Shown: positions 52,579 to 61,110, counted from the first letter of the stretch. The stretch is 64,000 bases of DNA from Cupriavidus pauculus (GCF_003854935.1 NZ_CP033969.1:1302001-1366000); one strand, 5' to 3'. Notes: generated by a model from the letters alone, not told the origin. Numbers and translations: made by a program.

Positions 52579-53185
52579 CACGGCCGGCGCGCCCGACGCC
52601 TTCCTGCCCGACGCCGACGGCTGGGTGCCGGCCGCGCGCCGCGTGTTGTCGCCGAACCACGACGCACGCCCGGACGGCGAGCCGGTGGACGTGGTGGTCA
52701 TCCATAACATCAGCCTGCCGCCCGGCCAGTTCGGCACGGGCGACATCGAGGCGTTCTTCCAGAACCGGCTCGACGTGGCGCGGCATCCGTTCTTCGAGAC
52801 GATCCGCGACGTGCGCGTGTCGGCACACTTCCTGATCGCCCGCGACGGCGAACTGGTGCAGTTCGTGCCATGCCGGCTGCGGGCGTGGCATGCGGGTCAG
52901 TCCGATTACTGCGGCCGGCCGCGCTGCAACGACTTCTCGATTGGCATCGAGATCGAAGGCGCCGATGACCAGCCGTTCACGCTGGCCCAGTACGACACGG
53001 CCGCCGCGCTGGTGGCGGGGCTGCGGGCGGCCTATCCGATCCGGGGCGTGGCCGGCCACAGCGACATCGCGCCGGGCCGCAAGACCGATCCGGGGCCCCA
53101 TTTCGACTGGGACCGTTTTGCCAGGCTGGCCGGACTGCCCGGCAGCCTGCTGCCCTACCGGCACCCCGGCGACGACCCCGACTAG
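52571..53185 (+). CDS. ampD: AmpD, 1,6-anhydro-N-acetylmuramyl-L-alanine amidase
   Basis: AmpD is a cytoplasmic zinc amidase that strips the peptide from anhydro-muropeptides during cell wall recycling and so keeps AmpR-regulated beta-lactamase low where present. The 204-residue product has zinc ligands His45 (VIHNIS), His163 and Asp173 (GHSDIAPGRKTDPG), the catalytic Lys171, and GIEIEG. The N-terminus is slightly longer than in enterobacteria. It overlaps pilR by 8 bases but is functionally tied to the lytic transglycosylase pathway. Confidence 0.95.
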   Translation: MPDTAGAPDAFLPDADGWVPAARRVLSPNHDARPDGEPVDVVVIHNISLPPGQFGTGDIEAFFQNRLDVARHPFFETIRDVRVSAHFLIARDGELVQFVPCRLRAWHAGQSDYCGRPRCNDFSIGIEIEGADDQPFTLAQYDTAAALVAGLRAAYPIRGVAGHSDIAPGRKTDPGPHFDWDRFARLAGLPGSLLPYRHPGDDPD

Positions 53186-53546
53186 GGATTTATCCCGGTG
53201 TTGCACAAACGCCGCACGCACCGTTTGCACCCGGAGTTATGCCGGAAGACCTTACGTGGCGCAGGGTGTCATCACGGTGAAAAATTGCGGTGCGGCGGCC
53301 CTCGCGCCGCATCATTCCGGCGCATTCGCCGCTACAATCGCGCCCCCGGCCGGACGCTGTCCGCCCGATTCCGGGGCGCCTATCGGTAATCCATTCCCAA
53401 TAAAAATTATTTCCGGATTGTGTGCGCCGCCGAACGTGACGGCGCCAAGCCTTGAGGCAGCGCGCTTTGCGGGAATGTGGCGCCGCCGCACCCGCCGGCG
53501 TGGACGCCGCCACGCACTTGTCAAGACTGGTCATTCGCTTTCGTTT

Positions 53547-53558
53547 CACTATACTTAG
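53547..53558 (+). promoter_or_regulatory. NrdR-like box 1 overlapping the -10 element
   Basis: CACTATACTTAG resembles the NrdR consensus (ACAC-WATAT-style) and contains the -10 hexamer TATACT at 53550-53555. A repressor bound here would block RNA polymerase. It starts exactly 31 bp before box 2. Confidence 0.6.
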
Positions 53559-53575
53559 GCCCAGTTTTGATCGGC

Positions 53576-53593
53576 ACCACAATATCTAGTGGT
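53576..53593 (+). promoter_or_regulatory. NrdR-like box 2
   Basis: An 18-bp imperfect palindrome with arms ACCAC/GTGGT and core AATATCTA contains CACAATATCTAG, the closest NrdR box in the window. The 31-bp offset from box 1 is about three helical turns, the arrangement known for NrdR operators. Confidence 0.7.
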
Positions 53594-53684
53594 GCTGCCG
53601 GGGAACCGGCCCGGAAGTGCAGCAGGCGCCGCCGCAGGATGCGACGTCTGGGCCAGGCAAGGCCACCGGGCCGGCGCAGTACCG

Positions 53685-53779
53685 AAAGTCCCTAGCAAAA
53701 TGTCCGTACGAGCAGTTTGGTTCGCATTTGGCAGCACCGGAATCAAGTGTCTTAGACAGCGCATTTTGCTAGGGACTTT
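53685..53779 (+). repeat. 18-bp perfect inverted repeat in the nrdA leader
   Basis: AAAGTCCCTAGCAAAATG (53685-53702) and its exact reverse complement (53762-53779) enclose 59 nt. The element ends 57 bases before the nrdA start. As RNA it would form a long stem closing a large loop; as DNA it has the layout of a tiny inverted-repeat element, though no target duplication is evident. Composition (about half AT) differs from the flanks. Confidence 0.8.
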
Positions 53780-53836
53780 GTCGTCTCAGTCGAAGAACTA
53801 CAGCACTCATTACAGGGTTAAAACCGGAGTTACCTC

Positions 53837-56782
53837 ATGCAAACGGCCCAAAACGAACAACAAACCACTGGCGTAACCGGCGCCACCGGCATTGGTGGCG
53901 CGGCAGCCGGCTCGCAGCAGGGCGCAGCCGCCGCAGGCGTTTCGTATCAGGACTACAAGCTGATCCGCCGCAATGGCGCCGTGGTGTCGTTCGAGCCGAA
54001 CAAGATCGCCGTGGCCATGACCAAGGCATTCTTGGCCGTGAACGGCGGACAGGGCGCGGCCTCGGCGCGCGTGCGCGAGATCGTGGAGCAACTGACCCAG
54101 GACGTGGTGCGCGCGCTGCTGCGCAGCCGCCCGAACGGCGGCACGTTCCATATCGAGGATGTGCAGGACCACGTGGAACTGGCGCTGATGCGCTCGGGCG
54201 AGCATGAGGTGGCCCGTGCCTACGTGCTGTACCGCGAGAAGCGCACCCAGGAGCGTGCGCAGGCCAACGCGCAGGCCGTGGCACGCGTGCAGGAATCCGG
54301 CGTGTCGTTCAACGTGACCGACAACGGCGCCTCGCGCCCGCTGGACCTGGTGGCGCTGCACGCGCTGATCGACAACGCCTGCAGCGGCCTGGGCAGCGCC
54401 GTGAGCGCCGAGCCGATCCTGAAGGAAACGCTCAAGAACCTGTACGACGGCGTGCCGATGACGCAGGTCTACGATTCGGCCATCCTGGCCGCGCGGACCC
54501 TGATCGAGAAGGACCCGGCCTACAGCCAGGTGACCGCCCGCATCCTGCTGCACACGATCCGCAAGGAGATCCTGGGCGCCGAGGTGACGCAGGCCGAGAT
54601 GTCGGCCAAGTACGCCGAGTACTTCCCGAAGTTCATCGCGCGCGGCATCGAGGCCGAACTGCTGGACGAGAAGCTGGCCACCTATGACCTGGCCCGCCTG
54701 GGCGCCGCGCTGGACGCGTCGCGCGACTTCCAGTTCAACTACCTGGGCCTGCAGACGCTGTACGACCGCTACTTCCTGCACGTGGACGAGCAGCGCATCG
54801 AGATGCCGCAGGCGTTCTTCATGCGCGTGGCCATGGGCCTGGCGCTGGAGGAAAAGGACCGCGAGGCCCGCGCCATCGAGTTCTACCAGCTCCTGTCGTC
54901 GTTCGACTTCATGTCGTCCACGCCGACGCTGTTCAACTCGGGCACGCGCCGCTCGCAGCTCTCGTCGTGCTACCTGACCACGGTCTCGGACGACCTGGAA
55001 GGCATCTACGAGGCGCTCAAGGAAAACGCGCTGCTGTCGAAGTTTGCCGGCGGCCTGGGCAACGACTGGACCAACGTGCGCGCGCTGGGCTCGCACATCA
55101 AGGGCACCAACGGCAAAAGCCAGGGCGTGGTGCCGTTCCTGAAGGTGGTCAACGACACGGCCGTGGCCGTGAACCAGGGCGGCAAGCGCAAGGGCGCGGT
55201 CTGCGCGTACCTGGAGACGTGGCACCTGGATATCGAGGAATTCCTGGAGCTGCGCAAGAACACCGGCGACGACCGCCGCCGCACCCACGACATGAACACG
55301 GCCAACTGGATCCCGGACCTGTTCATGAAGCGCGTGATGGAAAACGGCGAATGGACGCTGTTCTCGCCGTCCACCTGCCCGGACCTGCATGACAAGGTGG
55401 GCAAGGCCTTCGAGCAGGCGTACCTGGGCTACGAGGCCAAGGCCGCCAGCGGCGAGCTGAAGCTGTTCAAGAAGGTGCCGGCCATGCAGCTCTGGCGCAA
55501 GATGCTGGGCATGCTGTTCGAGACCGGCCACCCGTGGATCACGTTCAAGGACCCGTGCAACATCCGCAGCCCGCAGCAGCACGTGGGCGTGGTGCACAGC
55601 TCGAACCTGTGCACGGAAATCACGCTGAACACGAACGACAGCGAAATCGCCGTGTGCAACCTGGGTTCCGTGAACCTGGTGGCGCACCTGAAGCAGCAGG
55701 CCGACGGCACGCACGTGCTGGACCACGCCAAGCTGCAGAAGACCATCCGCACGGCGATGCGCATGCTCGACAACGTGATCGACATCAACTACTACGCGGT
55801 GGACAAGGCGCGCAATTCGAACCTGCGCCACCGCCCGGTGGGCATGGGCATCATGGGCTTCCAGGACTGCCTGCACGTGCTGCGCACGCCGTACGCCAGC
55901 GACGCCGCCGTGAAGTTTGCCGACACGTCGATGGAAGCGGTCTGCTACTACGCCTACCAGGCGTCGACCGAGCTGGCCGAGGAACGCGGGCGCTACAGCT
56001 CGTACGAGGGCTCGCTGTGGGATCGCGGCATCCTGCCGCAGGACTCGCTGAAGCTGCTGGCCGACGAGCGCGGCGGCTACCTGGACGTGGACCTGTCGTC
56101 GACGATGGACTGGGACAGCCTGCGCGCCCGCATCAAGCAGCACGGCATGCGCAACTCGAACTGCATCGCGATTGCCCCGACCGCCACGATCTCGAACATC
56201 ATCGGCGTGTCCGCCTGCATCGAGCCGACGTTCCAGAACCTGTACGTGAAGTCGAACCTGTCGGGCGAGTTCACGGTGGTGAACGACTACCTGGTGCGCG
56301 ACCTGAAGGCGCGCGGCCTGTGGGACGAGGTGATGGTTGCCGACCTGAAGTACTTTGACGGCTCGCTGGCCCGCATCGACCGCATCCCGCAAGACCTGCG
56401 CGACATCTACGCCACGGCGTTCGAGGTGGAGCCGACCTGGCTGGTGGAGGCCGCGAGCCGCCGCCAGAAGTGGATCGACCAGGCCCAGTCGCTGAACATC
56501 TACATGGCCGGCGCATCGGGCAAGAAGCTGGACGACACGTACAAGCTGGCCTGGCTGCGTGGCCTGAAGACGACGTACTACCTGCGCACGATGGCCGCCA
56601 CGCACGTGGAGAAGTCCACGGTCACGCGCGGTTCGCTGAACGCGGTGTCGTCGGGCGCCACCGGCGGCTCGGCCATCGACGCGGCAGCCGCGTCGGCCCC
56701 GGCCATGCCGGAAGCCGAAGGCGCGGTCTGCACGATGCGCCCGGGCGACCCCGGCTTCGACGAGTGCGAAGCCTGCCAGTAA
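53837..56782 (+). CDS. nrdA: NrdA, class I ribonucleotide reductase large subunit
   Basis: NrdA reduces ribonucleoside diphosphates to deoxyribonucleotides with NrdB. The 981-residue protein is longer than E. coli NrdA (761), mainly from N- and C-terminal extensions. An ATP-cone (about residues 35-130, with RRNGAVVSFEPNKI) predicts dATP feedback inhibition. Active-site residues include Cys378 (SSCYLTT), Cys592 and Glu594 (SNLCTEI) and Cys607 (AVCNLGS). The C-terminus ends DECEACQ, the swinging cysteine pair. GGAG at 53826 is the ribosome site. Confidence 0.96.
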   Translation: MQTAQNEQQTTGVTGATGIGGAAAGSQQGAAAAGVSYQDYKLIRRNGAVVSFEPNKIAVAMTKAFLAVNGGQGAASARVREIVEQLTQDVVRALLRSRPNGGTFHIEDVQDHVELALMRSGEHEVARAYVLYREKRTQERAQANAQAVARVQESGVSFNVTDNGASRPLDLVALHALIDNACSGLGSAVSAEPILKETLKNLYDGVPMTQVYDSAILAARTLIEKDPAYSQVTARILLHTIRKEILGAEVTQAEMSAKYAEYFPKFIARGIEAELLDEKLATYDLARLGAALDASRDFQFNYLGLQTLYDRYFLHVDEQRIEMPQAFFMRVAMGLALEEKDREARAIEFYQLLSSFDFMSSTPTLFNSGTRRSQLSSCYLTTVSDDLEGIYEALKENALLSKFAGGLGNDWTNVRALGSHIKGTNGKSQGVVPFLKVVNDTAVAVNQGGKRKGAVCAYLETWHLDIEEFLELRKNTGDDRRRTHDMNTANWIPDLFMKRVMENGEWTLFSPSTCPDLHDKVGKAFEQAYLGYEAKAASGELKLFKKVPAMQLWRKMLGMLFETGHPWITFKDPCNIRSPQQHVGVVHSSNLCTEITLNTNDSEIAVCNLGSVNLVAHLKQQADGTHVLDHAKLQKTIRTAMRMLDNVIDINYYAVDKARNSNLRHRPVGMGIMGFQDCLHVLRTPYASDAAVKFADTSMEAVCYYAYQASTELAEERGRYSSYEGSLWDRGILPQDSLKLLADERGGYLDVDLSSTMDWDSLRARIKQHGMRNSNCIAIAPTATISNIIGVSACIEPTFQNLYVKSNLSGEFTVVNDYLVRDLKARGLWDEVMVADLKYFDGSLARIDRIPQDLRDIYATAFEVEPTWLVEAASRRQKWIDQAQSLNIYMAGASGKKLDDTYKLAWLRGLKTTYYLRTMAATHVEKSTVTRGSLNAVSSGATGGSAIDAAAASAPAMPEAEGAVCTMRPGDPGFDECEACQ

Positions 56783-56808
56783 CACATTGCATCCCCCCTC
56801 GGACTGCT

Positions 56809-56835
56809 CCCCGTTCCCGCCATGCGGGCGCGGGG
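56809..56835 (+). repeat. Hairpin between nrdA and nrdB
   Basis: CCCCG and CCCGC (56809-56820) pair with GCGGG and CGGGG (56824-56835) around a CAT loop, with a TT/CG internal mismatch. It sits in the 131-bp gap between the subunit genes and may stabilise or attenuate the transcript. Confidence 0.45.
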
Positions 56836-56913
56836 CCGGGGGAGAGGGCCGGCGCATCGCTCGCCGACGCGCGGTGCCTGAGCCGCCCCTAATCGAATCT
56901 TGGAGAACACAAC

Positions 56914-58107
56914 ATGCTGAGCTGGGACGACGACGTTCAAGCCACCCCGCAGGCCCAGCCTGCCCTGCAACCCGCCATCCCGCCCGCGCCGGCCGCCACG
57001 GCTGACCAGATGGGCGTGCTGCCGCCAGCCGCCACGGCCCCGGCCGGCATCCTCGGCAACAACCCGAACGCCGCCGCCGCCCAGAGCACGCGCCGCGTGA
57101 ACGCCGCCGACAAGCGCGTGATCAACGGCGCCACCGACGTGAACCAGCTGGTGCCGTTCAAGTACAAGTGGGCGTGGGAAAAGTACCTGGCCGGCTGCGC
57201 CAACCACTGGATGCCGCAGGAAATCAACATGTCGCGCGACATCGCCCTGTGGAAGGACCCGAACGGGCTGACCGAGGACGAGCGCCGCATCATCAAGCGC
57301 AACCTGGGTTTCTTCGTGACGGCCGACTCGCTGGCCGCCAACAACATCGTGCTGGGCACCTACCGCCAGATCACGGCGCCCGAATGCCGCCAGTACCTGC
57401 TGCGCCAGGCGTTCGAGGAAGCCATCCACACGCACGCCTACCAGTACATCGTGGAGTCGCTGGGCCTGAACGAGGCCGAGATCTTCAACGCGTACCACGA
57501 GGTGCAGTCGATCCGCGACAAGGACGAGTTCCTGATCCCGTTCATCGACACCCTGACCGACCCGTCGTTCAAGACCGGCACGCCCGAGAACGACCAGAAG
57601 CTGCTGAAGAGCCTGATCGTCTTTGCCTGCATCATGGAAGGGCTGTTCTTCTACGTCGGCTTCACGCAGATCCTGGCGATGGGCCGCCAGAACAAGATGA
57701 CTGGCGCGGCCGAGCAGTACCAGTACATCCTGCGCGACGAGTCGCTGCACTGCAACTTCGGCATCGACCTGATCAACCAGATCAAGCTGGAAAACCCGCA
57801 CCTGTGGACGGCCGAGTTCAAGGCCGAGATCACCGAGCTGTTCAAGAAGGCCGTGGACCTGGAATACCGCTACGCCGAGGACACCATGCCGCGCGGCGTG
57901 CTGGGCCTGAACGCGCCGATGTTCAAGAGCTACCTGCGGTTCATCTGCAACCGTCGCTGCCAGCAGATCGGCCTGGACCAGCTGTTCCCGAACGAGGAAA
58001 ACCCGTTCCCGTGGATGAGCGAGATGATCGACCTGAAGAAGGAACGCAACTTCTTCGAAACGCGCGTGATCGAGTACCAGACCGGCGGCGCGCTGTCGTG
58101 GGACTGA
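56914..58107 (+). CDS. nrdB: NrdB, class I ribonucleotide reductase small subunit
   Basis: NrdB houses the diiron-tyrosyl radical used by NrdA. The 397-residue protein has a 65-residue Ala/Pro-rich N-terminal extension, then the ferritin-like core. Glu169, His172 and the likely radical Tyr176 lie in [10 protein letters not shown]; further ligands are in GLFFYVGF and DESLHCNFG. The C-terminus [17 protein letters not shown] supplies the NrdA-docking tail. ATG 56914 follows a TTGGAGAA site. A terminator closes the operon. Confidence 0.95.
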   Translation: MLSWDDDVQATPQAQPALQPAIPPAPAATADQMGVLPPAATAPAGILGNNPNAAAAQSTRRVNAADKRVINGATDVNQLVPFKYKWAWEKYLAGCANHWMPQEINMSRDIALWKDPNGLTEDERRIIKRNLGFFVTADSLAANNIVLGTYRQITAPECRQYLLRQAFEEAIHTHAYQYIVESLGLNEAEIFNAYHEVQSIRDKDEFLIPFIDTLTDPSFKTGTPENDQKLLKSLIVFACIMEGLFFYVGFTQILAMGRQNKMTGAAEQYQYILRDESLHCNFGIDLINQIKLENPHLWTAEFKAEITELFKKAVDLEYRYAEDTMPRGVLGLNAPMFKSYLRFICNRRCQQIGLDQLFPNEENPFPWMSEMIDLKKERNFFETRVIEYQTGGALSWD

Positions 58108-58205
58108 TCGGTCACCTGATCGAACCACGCGCTACGCGATGGAAGGGTCGGCTGCAGCGTAACAACGACAAGCATTGAACAGTCCAGGGCAGCCGGGACG
58201 GGTGT

Positions 58206-58247
58206 AACGGACATCGGGCGGGGAGCCCGGTGTCCGTTTTTCTTTTT
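58206..58247 (+). terminator. Intrinsic terminator after nrdB
   Basis: ACGGACATCGGGC (58207-58219) pairs with GCCCGGTGTCCGT (58225-58237) with one wobble, followed by TTTTCTTTTT. Confidence 0.9.
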
Positions 58248-58273
58248 GGGGCGGGAATGTGTGGAGGGGGGTT

Positions 58274-58295
58274 AAACCGTGCGTCTGCACGGTTT
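58274..58295 (+). promoter_or_regulatory. hipBA operator copy 1
   Basis: A 22-bp perfect inverted repeat, AAACCGTGC-GTCT-GCACGGTTT. It is followed by T-residues and could double as a weak terminator. First of four copies at 50-bp intervals. Confidence 0.65.
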
Positions 58296-58323
58296 TTTGT
58301 TGAAAAGTGGGTAACCGTCCCAT

Positions 58324-58345
58324 AAACCGTGCAATCAAACGGTTT
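58324..58345 (+). promoter_or_regulatory. hipBA operator copy 2
   Basis: A 22-bp site with arms AAACCGT and ACGGTTT and centre GCAATCAA. It begins exactly 50 bp after copy 1 and shares its first nine bases. Confidence 0.7.
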
Positions 58346-58373
58346 TTATGGTTTTATCGCGCGGAAGCCAATA

Positions 58374-58395
58374 AAACCATGCGATCAACTAGTTT
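58374..58395 (+). promoter_or_regulatory. hipBA operator copy 3
   Basis: A 22-bp site reading AAACCATGC-GATC-AACTAGTTT, again 50 bp on. It overlaps the candidate -35 region. Confidence 0.7.
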
Positions 58396-58418
58396 TTGTC
58401 GTTTCCCGGTGCTATCTT
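58390..58418 (+). promoter_or_regulatory. Candidate hipBA promoter
   Basis: TAGTTT (58390-58395) and TATCTT (58413-58418) are 17 bases apart, lying between operator copies 3 and 4, 41 bases before the antitoxin start. The hexamers are weak matches, consistent with a tightly repressed promoter. Confidence 0.4.
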
Positions 58419-58423
58419 GGTTG

Positions 58424-58445
58424 AAACTAGTAGATCGCACAGTCT
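58424..58445 (-). promoter_or_regulatory. hipBA operator copy 4 (inverted)
   Basis: Read on the minus strand this 22-bp site matches copy 3 at 18 of 22 positions, sharing TGCGATC and ACTAGTTT. It begins 50 bp after copy 3 and ends 13 bp before the antitoxin start codon. Confidence 0.7.
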
Positions 58446-58458
58446 GGCGCACCCCATC

Positions 58459-58803
58459 ATGCAATACACCCTCCAGCAAGCCTCGGACATCGGCGGCGTG
58501 ATTCGCGCCGCGCGCAAGACGGCCAACCTGCGCCAGGACGACGCCGCCGGCGCCGTGGGCGTCAGCGAATCGTTCATGGTCAAGGCCGAGCGGGGCGCGG
58601 AAACCGTCCAGTGGGGCAAGTTGTTCCAGATCCTGCAGGGCTTTGGCGTGCGGGTGACCGTCGACATCCCGGACACCGATCTCGACGCGCTTGCCGAACA
58701 ACTGGCCCGCGCCGAACGCCGGGCCGACGCCCGCCGGCAGCGCGCCCGGACCCGCGACGGCGACCCGCAGGCGCCAGCGTCCTCGACGGGAGAGACCGAA
58801 TGA
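58459..58803 (+). CDS. hipB: HipB-like antitoxin, XRE-type DNA-binding protein
   Basis: This is the likely antitoxin and autorepressor of the downstream HipA-type kinase. The 114-residue protein has a helix-turn-helix over about residues 13-65, with IRAARKTANLRQDDAAGAVG and VSESFMVKAERG as the recognition part, then FGVRVTVDIP and a charged C-terminal tail of about 35 residues. ATG 58459 lies directly after the operator array; an earlier in-frame start would lie within operator copy 4's upstream region. Its stop overlaps the hipA start. Confidence 0.88.
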   Translation: MQYTLQQASDIGGVIRAARKTANLRQDDAAGAVGVSESFMVKAERGAETVQWGKLFQILQGFGVRVTVDIPDTDLDALAEQLARAERRADARRQRARTRDGDPQAPASSTGETE

Positions 58804-60119
58804 CCGGGCGCGAACTGCTGGCATCGATCGACGGCAGCCTCGTCGGCACCCTGCGCGAGGACGGCAATCTCTGGAGTTTCGAGTACGCGCCATGGTGGAT
58901 GGCCGACGCGTCCGCGTTCATGCTGAGCCCCCACCTGCCGATGCAGGCCGGTCCGCAGGCCGACGGCGCCACCGAGCGCGCGGTCCAGTGGTATTTCGAC
59001 AATCTGCTGCCGGAAGAGGGCGCCCGGGCATTGCTGGCCCGCGACGCCGGGCTGCGCGACATCCACGACGCCTTCGCGCTGCTGGAATACTACGGACGCG
59101 AATCGGCGGGATCGCTGACGCTGCGCCGGCCGGACGACGTCGCGCCGCCCGACCACACGCTGCGGCCGCTCACCGACGCCGAACTCGATACGCGCATCCG
59201 CAACCTGCCGACCGTCCCGCTGACGCACGATGCACCCAAGAAGATGTCCCTGGCAGGCGCGCAGCACAAGCTGGCCGTGGTCCTGCGGGACGGCCAGTTG
59301 TTCGAGCCCAGCGGGCAGGCCGTGTCGACCCACATTCTCAAGCCCGACCATCCTCAGACGGACAACTATCCGTATTCGGTGATCAACGAGTGGTTCATCA
59401 TGCGGCTGGCGGGCCGGGTGGGACTGGATGTCCCCCAGGTCGAGCGTCGCTACGTGCCGGCGCCCGTGTACCTGATCCGCCGTTTCGACCGGGCCGTGTC
59501 CAATGGCGTGACGACGCGCCTGCACGCCATCGACGGCTGCCAGCTGCTGAACCTGTCGCCGGCCATGAAGTACTCGGCATGGTCGCTGGCGTCGCTGGCC
59601 CGGCTCGCCAACGCGTGCCGGGCGCCCGCCGCGGCGCGGCTGCGGATCTACCGCTGGCTGCTGTTCTGCATCCTGGTCGGCAATGGCGATTCGCACCTCA
59701 AGAACCTGAGCTTCCTGGTGGATCGCCAGGGCATCTCGCTGGCGCCGCACTACGACCTGTTGTCCGAGAGCGCCTACGAAACCCGTGCCTACAGCCCGCG
59801 CGAGCGCTGGCCGGACCTGGTCGAATTCACCAGCCCCATCGCGGGCGAGCGGCGCTATGCCGGGTTCACGCGCACGTTGCTGGTCGATGCCGGCCAGTCG
59901 CTGGGCCTGACGCGCCCCACGGCCACGCGCCAGGTCGACGACATGCTGCGGATGATCCCGGCGCACGCCGATGCGCTGCTGGCCGAGACCCTGGACGAGA
60001 ACGACCGGCTAGGCGCCGCGCGGCCCGAACTCCGCGCCACGTTTGCGGGTGAAGCGCGGCTGCTGCGCACCATCCGCCATGTGGTCATCGACGAAACCGT
60101 GGCGCGCCTGCTGGCCTGA
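58800..60119 (+). CDS. hipA: HipA-like serine/threonine kinase toxin
   Basis: HipA kinases phosphorylate targets such as glutamyl-tRNA synthetase and cause growth arrest. The 439-residue protein has the N-terminal couple-type domain and the HipA C-terminal kinase core. Ser150 in SLAGAQHKL corresponds by position to the regulatory serine, Lys181 (THILKPD) to the ATP lysine, and Asp297/Asn302 in GNGDSHLKN to the catalytic loop, with Asp319 in HYDLL for metal. All key residues are intact, so an active toxin is expected. The start overlaps hipB (ATGA). Confidence 0.92.
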   Translation: MTGRELLASIDGSLVGTLREDGNLWSFEYAPWWMADASAFMLSPHLPMQAGPQADGATERAVQWYFDNLLPEEGARALLARDAGLRDIHDAFALLEYYGRESAGSLTLRRPDDVAPPDHTLRPLTDAELDTRIRNLPTVPLTHDAPKKMSLAGAQHKLAVVLRDGQLFEPSGQAVSTHILKPDHPQTDNYPYSVINEWFIMRLAGRVGLDVPQVERRYVPAPVYLIRRFDRAVSNGVTTRLHAIDGCQLLNLSPAMKYSAWSLASLARLANACRAPAAARLRIYRWLLFCILVGNGDSHLKNLSFLVDRQGISLAPHYDLLSESAYETRAYSPRERWPDLVEFTSPIAGERRYAGFTRTLLVDAGQSLGLTRPTATRQVDDMLRMIPAHADALLAETLDENDRLGAARPELRATFAGEARLLRTIRHVVIDETVARLLA

Positions 60120-60138
60120 GCGCGCCACACCGGCCGGC

Positions 60139-61110
60139 TCAATCCGCCGTCGCTCCCGACCGCTTCACCACCGACGCCCACTTGCGGATCTCGCTGTCCA
60201 CGAACTTGCCGGTATCCGCCGGCGTCATCGGCATCGGTTCCGAGCCGCGGTCGGTGATGAACTTGCGCAGCTCCGGCGATTGCAGCGCCTTGACCGTTTC
60301 CGCGTTGAGCTGGCTGACGATGGCGGGCGGCGTGCCGGCCGGGGCCATCATCACGGCCCAGCCCAGGGCCTCGAAGCCCGGTACGCCCTGCTCGCGCACG
60401 GTGGGCACCGCCTGTAACTGCGGCACCCGCTGCGCCGTGGTCACGGCCAGCGGCACGGCCTTGCCGGACTGGATCAGCGGCATGGCGGCCGTCACGGAAT
60501 CCACCATCAGCGGCACCTGGTTGCCCAGGAAATCGGCCTGCGCCGGGCCGCTGCCCTTGTAGGGGATATGGACGATGAAGGTGCCGGTCTGCGCCTTGAG
60601 CATCTCGGCCGACAGGTGTTGCGTGCCGCCGATGCCCGCGCTGGCGTAGCTGTACTTGCCCGGCGCCGCCTTGGCCTTGGCGATCAGGTCGCGCAGCGAG
60701 CCGAAGCCCGACTGCGGCGTGGCCAGGAACACCAGCGGCACCGAGAACACGCCCGAGACCGGCGCGAAATCCTGGCGCGGATCGTAGTTGACCTTCTTGT
60801 AGAGCGTCTGGTTGATCGCCATCGCGCTGCCGGCCATGACCAGCGTGTAGCCGTCGGCGGCCGCCTTGGCGGCGACTTCCATGCCGATGTTGCCGCCGGC
60901 CCCGGCGCGATTCTCGACGACGATCGACTGGCCTAGCTGTTTGCCGAGTTTTTCGGCCAGCGCGCGGGCAAAGATGTCGGTGGCCTGGCCCGGCGGGAAG
61001 GGCACGATCAGCTTGATCGGCCGCTCGGGCCAGGCTGCGTGGGCGGTGCCGGCGGCGGCCAGCAGCAGCGTGGCCAGCGTCAGGCCGGCGTGGGGGCGCA
61101 AGAACTTCAA
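60139..61110 (-). CDS. Bug-family (TctC) periplasmic solute-binding protein
   Basis: This is a tripartite tricarboxylate transporter-type binding protein, a family greatly expanded in Burkholderiales. I favour TTG 61110, which follows a strong GAGGAG site and gives a normal signal peptide ending AHA before [17 protein letters not shown] far-upstream ATG at 61188 would add 26 polar residues. The 323-residue product shows [20 protein letters not shown] and [15 protein letters not shown]. No TctA/TctB membrane genes are nearby, so it is an orphan with unknown ligand. Confidence 0.92.
   Translation of the reverse strand: MKFLRPHAGLTLATLLLAAAGTAHAAWPERPIKLIVPFPPGQATDIFARALAEKLGKQLGQSIVVENRAGAGGNIGMEVAAKAAADGYTLVMAGSAMAINQTLYKKVNYDPRQDFAPVSGVFSVPLVFLATPQSGFGSLRDLIAKAKAAPGKYSYASAGIGGTQHLSAEMLKAQTGTFIVHIPYKGSGPAQADFLGNQVPLMVDSVTAAMPLIQSGKAVPLAVTTAQRVPQLQAVPTVREQGVPGFEALGWAVMMAPAGTPPAIVSQLNAETVKALQSPELRKFITDRGSEPMPMTPADTGKFVDSEIRKWASVVKRSGATAD

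Larger units (their letters stand above)
53186..53836. other. Long regulatory interval upstream of nrdA
   Basis: No supported gene lies in these 651 bases. The first 360 bases include a TACAAT hexamer at 53333-53338 and an AT-rich patch (about 53398-53415), whose role is unknown. From 53540 onward the interval holds a -10 element, two NrdR-like boxes, a probable hairpin (TGCTGC at 53594-53599 pairing with GCAGCA downstream) and an 18-bp inverted repeat. If transcription starts near 53562, the nrdA leader is about 275 nt, unusually long. Confidence 0.6.

Noticed and set aside
53700-53876. A 58-codon frame in the nrdA leader that overlaps the nrdA start
   Set aside because: It starts inside the left arm of the inverted repeat without a ribosome site and runs out of frame into nrdA. 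It could be a leader peptide but nothing supports translation.
53810-56857. A 1015-codon minus-strand frame opposite nrdA
   Set aside because: Antisense shadow with no motif; nrdA is certain.
58274-58300. Operator copy 1 read as a second nrdB terminator
   Set aside because: It has a stem and T-run, but a stronger terminator already lies at 58206-58247 and the same 22-bp pattern recurs every 50 bp, so an operator role fits better; dual use remains possible.
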